Positions 36,411-46,307 of a stretch of 64,000 nt of DNA are shown piece by piece (positions within the stretch are counted from its first letter, which is position 1; each line of letters begins with the position of its first letter). Source of the DNA: Prado023 sp963818445 (lineage in GTDB: Bacteria; Actinomycetota; Actinomycetes; S36-B12; CAIYMF01); contig CAWFSG010000024.1 of assembly GCA_963818445.1 (NCBI GenBank), positions 21,483 through 85,482 on the forward strand. Reading direction: 5' to 3'. The notes beneath the pieces were generated by a model that searched no databases, had not been told where the DNA came from, and worked only from the letters and a program-made list of their open reading frames with translations. Position numbers and translations under genes: made by a program.

Positions 36411-36517
36411 CCCCTCGAAAGGCGGAGTCGATGAAGCGCACCACCAGCACCCATCCCAGGCACGGGCTCCCATCGGTGCTCGGCGACCACCCGGATCCAT
36501 GTGAAAGGCGAGGCATC

Positions 36518-39500
36518 ATGATGCGCAGGAAGCACACGAATCCCATGCGGCGGGGCGCACTGCGTCGCGTCCCGACCAGCCCGATCAGGAGCCTCGCGAC
36601 AGCGACCGTCTTTGCCATGGTCGCGATGCTGCTCCCGTTCGGCCTTGCGACGCCGGCCAGCGCCAACGTCGTCGGCGAGGGGTTCACCGTGACCCCCTCC
36701 GACCTGGCGTTCATCCTCAAGCAGATCAAGATCGCCGAGGCGCACTCGGCGGTCCTTGCGGCGCAGGGCCCCGGGCCCTCGACCGACCCGGTGCGGTGCC
36801 AGTCGATGATCGGCACCGGCCCAACCAGATCGAGAGCCCGTTGGTCTCGTTCGGACTGCGCACCGTCGACGGCAGCTGCAACAACCTGCAGCCCGGTCAG
36901 GCGACCTACGGCGCTGCTGACCAGACCTTCCCGCGGCTCACCGACCCGGCCTTCCGGCCCGCGGAGGAGCTCGGCGCGTTCGCTCCGCCCACCGTCGACC
37001 CGACGACACCCACCTCGTACGCGCAGACGACCGGGTCGGTCGTCGACTCCGAGCCCCGCATGATCAGCAACCTGATCGTCGACCAGACCTCCACGAACCC
37101 CGCCGCGGTCGCTGCTGCGGAGTTCCCGGTGCGGTCCCAGGGCAACGAGGGAGTCAAGGTCTGCACAACGCCGCCCACCACGCCGGGTGGCAACGACGGC
37201 CTGCCGGCCGGGTGCGTGCCCGAGCACCAGACCCTCGACATCCCCAACGTCACCACCGACGTCGGGCTGTCCCCGCCGTACAACTCGCTCTTCACGATCT
37301 TCGGCCAGTTCTTCGACCACGGCCTCGACAAGATCACCAACGGCGGGAGCGGCACCGTCTTCGTGCCGGTCAAGGCCGACGACCCGCTGGTGACCCACGG
37401 CCCGGACGGCATCGCCGGCAACGGCGACGAGGTCGCTGCCGGAACGCCCATGGTGTCTCACCCGTGGCACGATCAAGAACGCTCCCGACGGGGTGCGCAA
37501 TGCGCCGAACACGGACAGTCCGTTCGTCGACCAGAGCCAGACCTACACCTCGCACTCATCTCACCAGGTCTTCCTGCGCGAGTACCGCGACAACACTGGC
37601 GGAGACCCGGTCACCACCGGAAAGTTCCTCAGCACGCCTGACGGCCAGGGGCTGGCGACCTGGGCGATGATCAAGGAGCAGGCCAAGACCGTCCTTGGTA
37701 TCGAGTTCGTCGATGCGGATGTCAACAACATCCCGCTGATCGAGGCCGACCCGTACGGCAACTTCATCCCCGGCGCCAACGGGCTGCCGCAGATCCGGCT
37801 GGCCGACGGCTCGCTCCTCGAGGGCAACCGCGGTGCTCGGTTCCCTCATCGACCCCCTTCCGGTCTCAGACCCTGCTCGCCACGCCGACGCAGTCCGGAT
37901 CGGCACCGCCTTCCTCAACGACATCGCGCACAGCGCCGACCCGGGTTCGATCGCGAACCCGAAGCCGGCCGACGCTGACACCACCGCCGGCGAGAGCCTG
38001 GACTCCGGTTCCGGCCGGAAGCTACGACAACGAGCTGCTCGACCTGCACGCCATCTGCGGCGACGGTCGGTGCAACGAGAACATCGCCCTCCAGGCGATC
38101 CACCAGGTGTTCCACGACGAGCACGACCGGCTCATCGGTGACATCAAGAACACCCTCACCGTCGACGGCCTCGCCTCGGAGAAGGGCGCTGCTGCGCTGG
38201 CCGAGTGGAAGCTGGCGCTCGGTGATGACGGCTGGAACGGCGAGCGCCTCTTCCAGGCGGCCCGCTTCGTGACCGAGATGCAGTACCAGCACCTCGTGTT
38301 CGAGGAGTTCGCCCGCAAGGTGCAGCCCGCGATCAACCCGTTCGAGCCCTTCGCCTTCACCCAGAGCGACGTGAACCCGGCCATCACCGCCGAGTTCGCC
38401 CACGCCGTCTACCGGTTCGGCCACTCGATGCTGACCGACACCATCCCGCGGGTCAACACGCCGGCGTCAGTCGCTGCCGGGGCACCACTGCACAACGACA
38501 TCAAGCTGCTCGACGGGTTCCTGAACCCGGCGGCCTAACAACGGCGGAGGCGGGGACACGTTGACCTCGGAGCAGGACGCCGCTGGGTCCATCATCATGG
38601 GCCTGTCCGACCAGGTGGGCCAGGAGCTCGACGAGTTCGTCTCGACACCCTGCGCAACAACCTGCTGGGTCTCCCGCTCGACCTGCCCGCCATCAACATG
38701 ACGCGGGCCCGCAGTGAGGGCGTACCACCGCTGAACGACGTCCGCCGGCAGATCTTCGCGGCGACCAACGACGGCCAGCTCACGCCCTACACCGACTGGA
38801 TCGACTTCGGTCAGCAGCTCAAGCACCCCGAGTCGCTGATCAACTTCGTCGCGGCCTACGGCACCCACCCGACCATCACTGGCACCTTGGCCCAGCGCCG
38901 GGCTGCCGCGAAGCTGATCGTCGACCCCGGTACCGGCCAGGTCCAGCCGTTCGATGCAGCGGACTTCATGTTCGGTACCAACCACGACGAGACCGCTGAC
39001 AACACGCCGGCAGTTGCTGCGGTTCCCGCCTGACGGACCCGACGGCTTGCCGGGCACCGCATGCGGCACGGCCGACGCCTCCCCGGAGTGCGCCGACAAC
39101 ACCCCAGCAGTCGCCGCCGTCCCTGAGGGCCCCGGCCCGGACGGCCTCCTCACCGCGGTCAACGACCCGGCGACCAACTGGGCCAACGTCGGCGGCAGGA
39201 CCATCACCGGCGTCGACAACATCGACCTGTGGGTCGGCGGCCTGGCCGAGCGCACCAACCTGTTCGGCGGCCTGCTGGGCAGCACCTTCAACTACGTGTT
39301 CGAGAACCAGCTGACCAACCTGCAGAACGGCGACCGGTTCTACTACCTGGCCCGCACCCCGGGCATGAACCTGCGGGCCCAGCTCGAGGGCAACTCCTTC
39401 GCCGAGCTGGTCATGCGCAACACCCACGCGCACACCCTCAAGGCCGACCCGTTCGCCACCGCGGACTGCAAGTTCGAGCTCGGCAACATCACCTGGCCGG

Positions 39501-41661
39501 CGACCAGCGGGCAGCTCCGGGAAGCTCATCACCGGCCCGGCTCGGTGCAGGACGACCCGAAGTCCGAATGCGACGAGAACGAGCAGCTGCTGCGGATGGC
39601 CGACGGCACCATCCGGTACCGCATGACCAACACGGCCATGCCTTCGGGCATCAACGCCCAGGCCGTCTACAACGGCAAGTCCGGCGCGGTCAACGACCGG
39701 ATCTGGGGCGGCGCGGACAACGACACCTTCTGGGGTGGTGAGGGCAACGACATCGTCGAGGGTGGTGACGGCGCCGACATCGCCCTGGGCGGCGAGGGCA
39801 ACGACATCATCACCGACCTCGCCGGCGACGACGTGCCCAAGGGCGGTCCCGGCAACGACGCCATCGACGGCGGTCCCGGCCTCGACATCATCATGGGTGG
39901 CGACGGCAACGACTTCACCAACGGCGGCGCCAACAGCAACGAGACCTTCGGCGGCGCCGGCGACGACTTCGCCATCGCCGGCCAGGGCCTCGACGCGATC
40001 TTCGGTGACAGCGGCGACGACTGGGAAGAGGGCGGCGACCAGCCGGACCTCCTCATCGGTGACAGCTCGTCGTTCTTCTTCGACGACCACAACGTGCCCG
40101 GCCACGACATCCTGATCGGTCAGGGTGGCGACGACGACTACGACATGGAGGGTGGCGACGACATCGGTGTCGCCGGTCCCGGGCGTCGAGAAGACGGCCG
40201 GCGCCGCCGGCTACGACTGGCAGATCGGTCTCGGCGACCCCCAGGCCCAGGACACGGACCTCGCCCAGGTGTTCGTCGCCGGCGGCGTGATCCTCCCCGG
40301 CGTCAGGGACAAGTTCAACGAGGTCGAGGCCCTGTCGGGCTGGCGCCCTCAACGACACCCTCCGTGGTGACGACGTGGTGCCGACGGCAGTCGGCGGCGG
40401 CGGGTTCGTCGGGTGCGACGCGCTCGATGCCGCAGGTGTCGCCCGCATCAACGGACCTCAACCAGCTGGTCACCACTGCGATGCGCACCGTCCCGCGCAG
40501 CCGATCATCGACGCCTACGTCGACGCACCAGTGCCTGCTCGAGGGCGACGTGTGGGGCGCGGGCAACATCCTGCTCGGCGGCGCCGGCAACGACCTCATC
40601 GAGGGTCGCGGAGCCGACGACATCATCGACGGCGACCGGTACGTCAACGTGCGGCTCAGCGTGCGCACCAACCCGACCGACCCGGCACCGAGATCGGGAC
40701 CACCGACCTCATGGAGAACGGGGCCAAGTCGGGCAACTTCGGCCCCGGCACCACCGGGATGACCCTCCAGCAGGCCGTCTTCGCCGGACTCGTCGACCCG
40801 GGCAACATCGTGGCCGTCCGGGAGATCCTGACGTCCTCCACGCCCGGACACCGACGTCGCGCTGTTCTCCGGACCTCGGACGAACTACACCATCACGATC
40901 GCCATCGTCGGTGGCGAGGCGGTGTTCACGGTGACCGACACAGGTGGCACCGACGGCATCGACACCGTGCGCAACGTCGAGACGCTGAAGTTCACCGATC
41001 GCGAGATCGCTGCCTCCAGCATCACGGCCCCTGCACCGGCGGCGTCGGTGTCGGCAACGACACTCGACTTCGGCGCGCAGGACACGGCCGCGACAGCGAC
41101 GCAGGTCGTCACGGTGACCAACACCGGGTCGGCAAGCCTCACCGTCACAGGGGCGACCCTGAGCGGCGCGAACGCGAACCAGTTCGCCGTCACCAACGGC
41201 TGCACCACGGTCGCACCAGCCGGCAGCTGCAGCATCACGGTTGCCTTCACCCCCACCACCACCGGGGCCAAGCGGCATCGCTGTCGATCGCCCACAACGC
41301 GATCGGTTCCCCGTCGATCGTCACCCTGACCGGAACGGGACAGACCCCCGTGGCGCGACCGGTGATGGTCATCCCTGCGACCACCGACTTCGGCACCCGC
41401 CGGATCGGAACCTCGAGGACGCAGAGCATCCGGGTGACCAACAACGGCCCCGGTGTGCTGTCCATCACGTCGGTGTCGGCCACCAGCCCATTCACCGCTA
41501 CCCGTGGGAACTGCCCGGCGAACCTTGCAGTGGGCCGCTCCTGCAACCTCTCGGCGACCTTCACCCCGACGACCGTCGGACCCGTGGCCGCCACACTCAC
41601 GGTCATCAGCAATGCGACCGTCGGCACGCGTGTCGTAGCGCTCACCGGCACGGGACGCTGA
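36518..41661 (+). pseudogene. Giant secreted animal-type haem peroxidase with RTX repeats and choice-of-anchor D domains (at least 14 frame breaks)
   Basis: Joined frames encode about 1,700 residues. A signal peptide (ATVFAMVAMLLPFGLATPASA) leads into an animal haem peroxidase domain: FGQFFDHGLDKIT (distal His region), QVFHDEHDRLIGDI, and YRFGHSMLTDTIPR (proximal His). Then come RTX calcium-binding nonapeptides (about 39709-40170), and at the end two ASH-like choice-of-anchor D domains (about 41050-41661). This resembles the Mn(II)-oxidising MopA peroxidases of marine bacteria. Breaks, of both signs, lie near 36821, 37459, 37829, 38004, 38536, 38641, 39027, 39520, 39540, 40181, 40344, 40453, 40685, 40846 and 41272. 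ATG 36518 follows AAGGCGAGG; ATG 36431 is possible. Confidence 0.8.
39709..40170 (+). repeat. RTX-type calcium-binding nonapeptide repeats (coding)
   Basis: About 16 tandem Gly/Asp/Asn-rich units of the GGxGxDxxx kind (for example GGEGNDIVEGGDGADIALGG, then GGEGNDIITDLAGDDVP). They form a parallel beta-roll that binds Ca2+ outside the cell and is typical of secreted peroxidases and hemolysin-like proteins. A short second set (LLGGAGNDLIEGRGADDIID) is near 40572-40635. Confidence 0.85.
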
Positions 41662-41770
41662 GGCAACCAGCGGCGGTCGTGGCTCGCTCGTCCGAGCCGC
41701 GGCCGCCGCTGGCGTCCACCTCCGCACCCTCCACGATCAACGTGAGGCGACAGGAAGGGGATCCCCGCTC

Positions 41771-42799
41771 ATGGACGCCGCGCGACTGGCCGTCGGGCTG
41801 TTGATGGGGCTCGCAGCGCTCCTCGTACCCGCGGACGTACCCACTCTCATGCCGCAGGCGAGCGGAACCACGCGGATCGCTGCCCCTCGAGCGTCCATCG
41901 GCGGTCAACATCCCGACCGCTCACCAGGGGTTGGCTCCGCGCAGGGTGCACCCGCGGCCCCATCGGTCAGCGATGGCGGACCTCGCGGCGTCCAACTCCA
42001 GATCCATCGCACCCACGCCGAGCTCGCGGCCGCTCAGGGCGTGATCGCCACACTGGCCCTGGGCCGCGACCGGGCTGTCGCGGAGCTTGAGGCCGCACAA
42101 GCCGACCTCGCAAGGATCAAGGGGGACCTGAAGGCTGCTCGGGCCGACGCAACCTCGGCGGAGTCGGCGAGGACGACCGCAGACGATGCCGTGACCGGGG
42201 CCGAATCAACCAGGGAGAGGGCCCTGACGCCTGCGACGGCCGCGCAGGAGGCCATGACGAGCGCCCGGGTCCGCCTGGGTGACCTCATGGCGACGGCCAC
42301 GGCAGCCACTGGCGTGGCGGCCCGGGCGGCTGACCATGTTCAGCGGACGCCACCGGGATCCACGGCCCATCGCAGCGCGTTCGTCACATGGCAGATGGCG
42401 GCGGTCGCCGACCGGGCGGCCCATGCGCGGCTGGCTGTTGCCAAGGAGGAGGGGGCTGACCTGTTCGCCCAGGTCGACGCGGCCGAGGCGGCACTGGCAG
42501 ATGCAGAGATCGCACTGACTGACGCCCGTTCCACTCGGAAGAAGGCAGAGCGATCCGCCCGGGAGATCGCAGCCAGCATCACCGAGCTCACCATGCGGGT
42601 GGCCACCGCCAAGGCGCTGGTCGATCTGCGGACAGTCGAGGCAGCCGAGGCTGCGGCAGCGCTCGCAGCGGCCACCAGAATCGCCTCCGAGCACACCACC
42701 CGACTCGCCGAGCCGGAGAAGGCCACCTCAGGAAGCCACAAGGTCGATGGTGGTCCCGCTCCCCACGAGCCCCCGAACACAACGGGAGGGCCGCCATGA
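41771..42799 (+). CDS. Secreted alanine-rich coiled-coil protein
   Basis: A 342-residue protein with an N-terminal hydrophobic signal (LAVGLLMGLAALLVPADVP), a Pro/Ser-rich linker and a long helical region (about residues 75-320) of Ala, Glu, Asp, Arg and Lys heptads, interrupted once near residue 195 (HVQRTPPGSTAHRSAF). No enzyme motif is visible. It may be a structural or surface protein. The ATG has AGGAAGGGG upstream. Its TGA overlaps the ATG of the nuclease gene (ATGA), so the two are translationally coupled. Confidence 0.7.
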   Translation: MDAARLAVGLLMGLAALLVPADVPTLMPQASGTTRIAAPRASIGGQHPDRSPGVGSAQGAPAAPSVSDGGPRGVQLQIHRTHAELAAAQGVIATLALGRDRAVAELEAAQADLARIKGDLKAARADATSAESARTTADDAVTGAESTRERALTPATAAQEAMTSARVRLGDLMATATAATGVAARAADHVQRTPPGSTAHRSAFVTWQMAAVADRAAHARLAVAKEEGADLFAQVDAAEAALADAEIALTDARSTRKKAERSAREIAASITELTMRVATAKALVDLRTVEAAEAAAALAAATRIASEHTTRLAEPEKATSGSHKVDGGPAPHEPPNTTGGPP

Positions 42800-43695
42800 G
42801 GCGTGTGCTGCCAGTCCTCATGATGGGCCTGCTCACGGCGGCGGCCACCGTTCCGGCAGCCCAGGCCCGAGCCGACAGGGAGGACTGGCGAGAGTCAGGC
42901 ACGATCGTGAAGGTCCTCGACGGTGACACCTTCGACATGCAGACCGATGCCGGCAAGGTTCGCGTGCGCATCAACGGCATCCAGGCCCCGGAGACCACGT
43001 GGTGCGGTGGCGCGCAGGCGAAGGCGGCGCTGGAGGAGGTGCTCCCCCGAGGCGCAGCGGTCCGGTTGGCGAGCGTGAAGCAGACCTCAGGGAATGCGCC
43101 CTACGGCGTGTGGCGGCTCAAGCGGACAGTGCACACGCAGATCGACGGGCAGTGGGTCGACCTGGCCCCCGGCTTGTTGTCCCGGGGGATCGTGTTCCCC
43201 TTCCCGTTCGTCGGGGAGGACGCCCACAACGACGAGTACACCGCCCTCGGACAGCAGGCTCACGACACGCGGATCGGGCTCTACGACCCGGGGCTGTGCG
43301 GCACGAGCCCGAATGCGGACCAACGGATAAGACTCGAGGTGGTCGCCGACGGGCCCGGCGCCGACACTGCGGGATCTGAGTTCGTGATGGTGTTCAACGG
43401 TTCGGACACCGACATCGACCTGTCCGGGTGGATGGTCCAGGACAGCTCTCCGCTCAATGCCTACTTCTTCCCGGAGGGCTCGACGCTGCGGGCGGACGAC
43501 TACGTCGTGGTCCTCTCGAGCTCGGGCGAGCGTGGGGTTGCCCCGGATGGTTCGAAGGACGACCGGTACTTCTACGCAGCCACCGGGATGCGGTGGAACA
43601 ACGACACCACCGACATCGCCCTCCTCTTCGACGACGCCGGCGAGGACCGCACCGGCAACCTGCGCGACTGGCTGATCCTGACCCCCGGACGCTGA
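42796..43695 (+). CDS. Secreted thermonuclease-like (SNase) protein with lamin-tail domain
   Basis: A 299-residue exported protein. A signal peptide (LMMGLLTAAATVPAAQARA) is followed by a staphylococcal-nuclease-like OB fold: GTIVKVLDGDTFDMQTDAGK, VRVRINGIQAPETTWCGGQ-like active loop (Arg and Glu retained) and a shortened middle. Residues about 180-295 form a lamin-tail domain (RLEVVADGPGADTAGSEFVM, DIDLSGWMVQD, LRADDYVVVLSS). Such fusions occur in secreted bacterial nucleases. Whether all nuclease residues are kept is unclear. Coupled to the coiled-coil gene upstream. Confidence 0.78.
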   Translation: MRRVLPVLMMGLLTAAATVPAAQARADREDWRESGTIVKVLDGDTFDMQTDAGKVRVRINGIQAPETTWCGGAQAKAALEEVLPRGAAVRLASVKQTSGNAPYGVWRLKRTVHTQIDGQWVDLAPGLLSRGIVFPFPFVGEDAHNDEYTALGQQAHDTRIGLYDPGLCGTSPNADQRIRLEVVADGPGADTAGSEFVMVFNGSDTDIDLSGWMVQDSSPLNAYFFPEGSTLRADDYVVVLSSSGERGVAPDGSKDDRYFYAATGMRWNNDTTDIALLFDDAGEDRTGNLRDWLILTPGR

Positions 43696-43825
43696 CCTGA
43701 TGCAGGAGAGCGAGGACGGTGCCACTGGGCTCACACAGCGAGGAATCGGATCGCGTCCACCGGGGTCCACGTGGGCCCGCTGTCATGTCACAGACTCCAG
43801 GCCCTGGAACCACCTCCTGGCGGGC

Positions 43826-44278
43826 TCACCGTCCGAATGCCCCGGACCCGGCCCGGGGCATGGCGTCCTGCGGACGCTGGGTGGCCGGGTCCCGTACGCC
43901 GATCACGAGCAGGATGACTGCCGCGAGGGTCGCTGCGGCCTCCGCGACGGCCGACCAGGTCTTCAGCGCGGGCCAGGTCGGGTCGTACATGTTGGGAAGC
44001 GGTCCGAGCGGTCCGACGTCGACCAGCGCGTAGAGCAGCACGGCCGCCAACCCGCCCCCGGCCACCAGGGCGGCGACCGCGGCGGACGGGCGACCTGGTC
44101 GGATCAGGAGGAACGCGGCGGCGAGTATGGCCGCGTACCCCTCCACCCGGAACAGCTGCCCCTGGCTGATCGTGCCTCGTATCGGGTCGAAGGTGCTCGC
44201 CAGGTGCAGGTGCACGTAGGCATCCACAGCCAGTCCAGCCACAACCACCGCCACGAGCGTCACCCGCAGGGCCTTCAT
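43826..44278 (-). CDS. Small membrane protein of unknown function
   Basis: A 150-residue protein with four membrane helices. The first carries AVDAYVHLHLASTF, with two His in a row pattern, a plan shared with the membrane protein at 33585-34139. No known domain is recognised. It follows the YxFxxD lipoprotein gene by 30 bp on the same strand, so the two probably form an operon. ATG 44278 with CGGAG upstream. Confidence 0.68.
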   Translation of the reverse strand: MKALRVTLVAVVVAGLAVDAYVHLHLASTFDPIRGTISQGQLFRVEGYAAILAAAFLLIRPGRPSAAVAALVAGGGLAAVLLYALVDVGPLGPLPNMYDPTWPALKTWSAVAEAAATLAAVILLVIGVRDPATQRPQDAMPRAGSGAFGR

Positions 44279-44308
44279 CGCCGGACTCCGATCACGTCAT
44301 GGTCGTCC

Positions 44309-44833
44309 TCAGGGGGCCCCGATGGCGTCGCCTGCGGGGTCGAGGACCCACCAGACGTCGTTGACGGCCTGTCCCTTGGTGTCGCCGGGTGCGGTGTCCT
44401 CGACCCAGTAGTACAGCGGCCATCCGTTGTACGTGGCCTGCGTGGTCCCGTCCGTGCGGACGATCGACCCCAGCTTCGCCGCGTCAGCACCCGCGCCTGC
44501 AGCCGGCTCGCCCACGAGCGGGGGCCATGCCTCCAGGCAGGGGCCCTCACAGGTGCTCTCGCCGCTTCCCTGGGTGTCCTTCGTGAACAGGTAGAGGGTC
44601 ATGCCCTCTCCGTCCACGAGGATCGTTCCCAGATCCGACTCGGCTGTCATCACGGTGCTCGACGTGGCCGCGGGCGCAGTCGCTGCGGAGTCCGACGGGG
44701 ACGGTTCGGCGGTCGCCGCAGCGCTCGTCGGGGTCGACCCAGTGGCGGTGTCGGCGTCGTCACCGCACGCGGCCAGGGTTCCAGTGATCAACAGCCCGGC
44801 TGCGAGAGCCCGAGCAAGAAGGGATGCCTTCAT
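44309..44833 (-). CDS. Lipoprotein with Yx(F/W)xxD repeats (COG4315 type)
   Basis: A 174-residue lipoprotein with signal and lipobox TLAAC, then a Ser/Thr/Ala linker. The folded part has two YxFxxD-type motifs, LYLFTKD and LYYWVED, and a Cys pair (STCEGPCLEAWPP). These lipoproteins of unknown function are common in actinobacteria and proteobacteria, often beside ECF sigma genes as here (the sigma gene is divergent). The Cys pair and aromatic motifs suggest a redox or ligand-binding role, which is not proven. ATG 44833 has GGAGGAA upstream. Confidence 0.8.
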   Translation of the reverse strand: MKASLLARALAAGLLITGTLAACGDDADTATGSTPTSAAATAEPSPSDSAATAPAATSSTVMTAESDLGTILVDGEGMTLYLFTKDTQGSGESTCEGPCLEAWPPLVGEPAAGAGADAAKLGSIVRTDGTTQATYNGWPLYYWVEDTAPGDTKGQAVNDVWWVLDPAGDAIGAP

Positions 44834-44981
44834 GGTTCCTCCAGTGGGTGAAGAGCCTCAGCCGACCCGGCTGGAGCCGACTGTGCACGTAGTACGTGGA
44901 TGCGAGCCGGATGGATTGCTGCCCCATCAGCGGACCTCACCGGAACTGCCGGCATCGCTGCCGGCAATCCCTACGGGCCCT

Positions 44982-45575
44982 GTGGACGTAGAACAGGACG
45001 TGCACCTGTTCTCCGCCGCGGACCGGACCAGCGATGCTGCGCTGGTCGCGGGGCTCGCGGTGCAGGATGAGGCAGCGGCGGCGGCCTTCGTTCGCCGGTT
45101 CCAGGGACCGGTCTTCGGGCTGGCCGTCTCGATCACCCACGATCGCGCCTCGGCACAGGACGTCAGCCAGGAGGCGTTCGTCCGGGCGTGGCGGGCGGCC
45201 GGTACCTACGACGTGCGACGCGCGTCGGTGTTGACATGGCTGCTCACCATCACGCGCAATGTTGCGATCGACGCGATCCGGGCCACCCGAGCCACGCCCA
45301 CCGAGGGAGCCCTGATCGAGGAGATGATCTCGGCCACGATGCAGGCGACGAGTCCCGAGGATGAGGTCCTGCGGCACGCCGAGCGAGATGCCGCCGTGGC
45401 GAAGTTGCGCCTGCTGCCTCCGGAACAGGCCAGGGCTGTCGTGCTCGCGGTCATCGGGGGTCGCACAGCTGCTGAGGTCAGCGTCCACGAGGGCATACCC
45501 CTGGGGACTGCCAAGACCAGGATCCGCACCGGACTGCGCCGGGTGCGGGAGGCTCTGGAGGCCGAACATGACTGA
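44982..45575 (+). CDS. ECF sigma factor
   Basis: A 197-residue ECF sigma factor with region 2 (DEAAAAAFVRRFQGPVFGLA, then ASAQDVSQEAFVRAWRAAGT) and region 4 (LPPEQARAVVLAVIGGRTAA, EVSVHEGIPLGTAKTRIRTG). Its stop overlaps the next gene, an anti-sigma factor, by 8 bp. The frame is open far upstream, so the start is uncertain: GTG 44982 (chosen) or GTG 45000; GTG 44883 is also open. It is divergent from the YxFxxD lipoprotein gene, a likely target. Confidence 0.85.
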   Translation: MDVEQDVHLFSAADRTSDAALVAGLAVQDEAAAAAFVRRFQGPVFGLAVSITHDRASAQDVSQEAFVRAWRAAGTYDVRRASVLTWLLTITRNVAIDAIRATRATPTEGALIEEMISATMQATSPEDEVLRHAERDAAVAKLRLLPPEQARAVVLAVIGGRTAAEVSVHEGIPLGTAKTRIRTGLRRVREALEAEHD

Positions 45576-46254
45576 GCACCACCCCGACGAGCAGCTGCTC
45601 CTGGACCTCGCCCTGGCGGAGGTCGACGGGATCCAGCGAGATCTGCTCACCGGCCACCTGGCCCTCTGTGAGCCCTGCCGATCCGAGTACTGCGCCATCG
45701 CCGACAGTGTCGACCATGCCCTGGCCGCGGCACCGCGGGTCGCCCCACCCCCTGGCTTCTCCCGCTCGGTCCTCGCAGCCATGGGGATGACCAGTGACGA
45801 GGCGGAGGACCCGCTCACCCCCCACGGGCCCGACCGGGTCCAGCGTCGCCGACACCGGCCGCGGATGCTGGTCACGGCTCTCGCGGCCGTCGTCGCCCTG
45901 GTCCTCGGCGTGGTCGTGGGGGCCTCGCTGATGAATGCCCGCGAGGATCCCGCCGCCTCCGTGGCTGCGGACGGCCCGGCGCTGCTGACCCAGGACGGAT
46001 CCCGGGTCGGGACGGTCCTGGACACCCGGTACGACGGGCAGCCCGTCCTGGCCGTCACCCTCACAGGCGGCAGGGTAGGGGCCCGCTATGACTGCCTCCT
46101 GGTCCTCGCCGACGGCTCCCGCCAACCAGCCGGATCATGGGTCCTGCGCCAACCGTCGGGGACCACGTGGTTGCTCGACCGCCCCGATGCGACGGTGACC
46201 GGCCTGGAGCTGGTCACCGAGGCGGGAAGGACGTGGGCCACCGCCACGCTATGA
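45568..46254 (+). CDS. Anti-sigma factor (membrane, ZAS)
   Basis: A 228-residue anti-sigma factor. The N-terminal zinc-binding motif is GHLALCEPCRSEY (H-x3-C-x2-C), one membrane helix (about residues 100-122, LVTALAAVVALVLGVVVGAS) follows and the rest is extracytoplasmic beta-rich. It is translationally coupled to the sigma gene by an 8-bp overlap. The extracytoplasmic domain (GTVLDTRYDGQPVLAVTLTG) is not an RskA domain that I recognise, so its signal may differ from that of the sigK system at 7-8 kb. Confidence 0.82.
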   Translation: MTEHHPDEQLLLDLALAEVDGIQRDLLTGHLALCEPCRSEYCAIADSVDHALAAAPRVAPPPGFSRSVLAAMGMTSDEAEDPLTPHGPDRVQRRRHRPRMLVTALAAVVALVLGVVVGASLMNAREDPAASVAADGPALLTQDGSRVGTVLDTRYDGQPVLAVTLTGGRVGARYDCLLVLADGSRQPAGSWVLRQPSGTTWLLDRPDATVTGLELVTEAGRTWATATL

Positions 46255-46307
46255 CCCCGCTTGGCCGGCAACCGCCGCCTCGCCACGGCAACCCCAAGGA
46301 GGACCCC

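Noticed and set aside
39709..40170. A nucleotide tandem repeat or CRISPR-like array
   Set aside because: The periodicity comes from Gly/Asp codons of RTX nonapeptides; there are no constant repeats with unique spacers.
42796..43695. The SNase-like protein as an island nuclease of a defence system
   Set aside because: It has a Sec signal peptide and a lamin-tail domain, so it acts outside the cell, and no defence partner is present.
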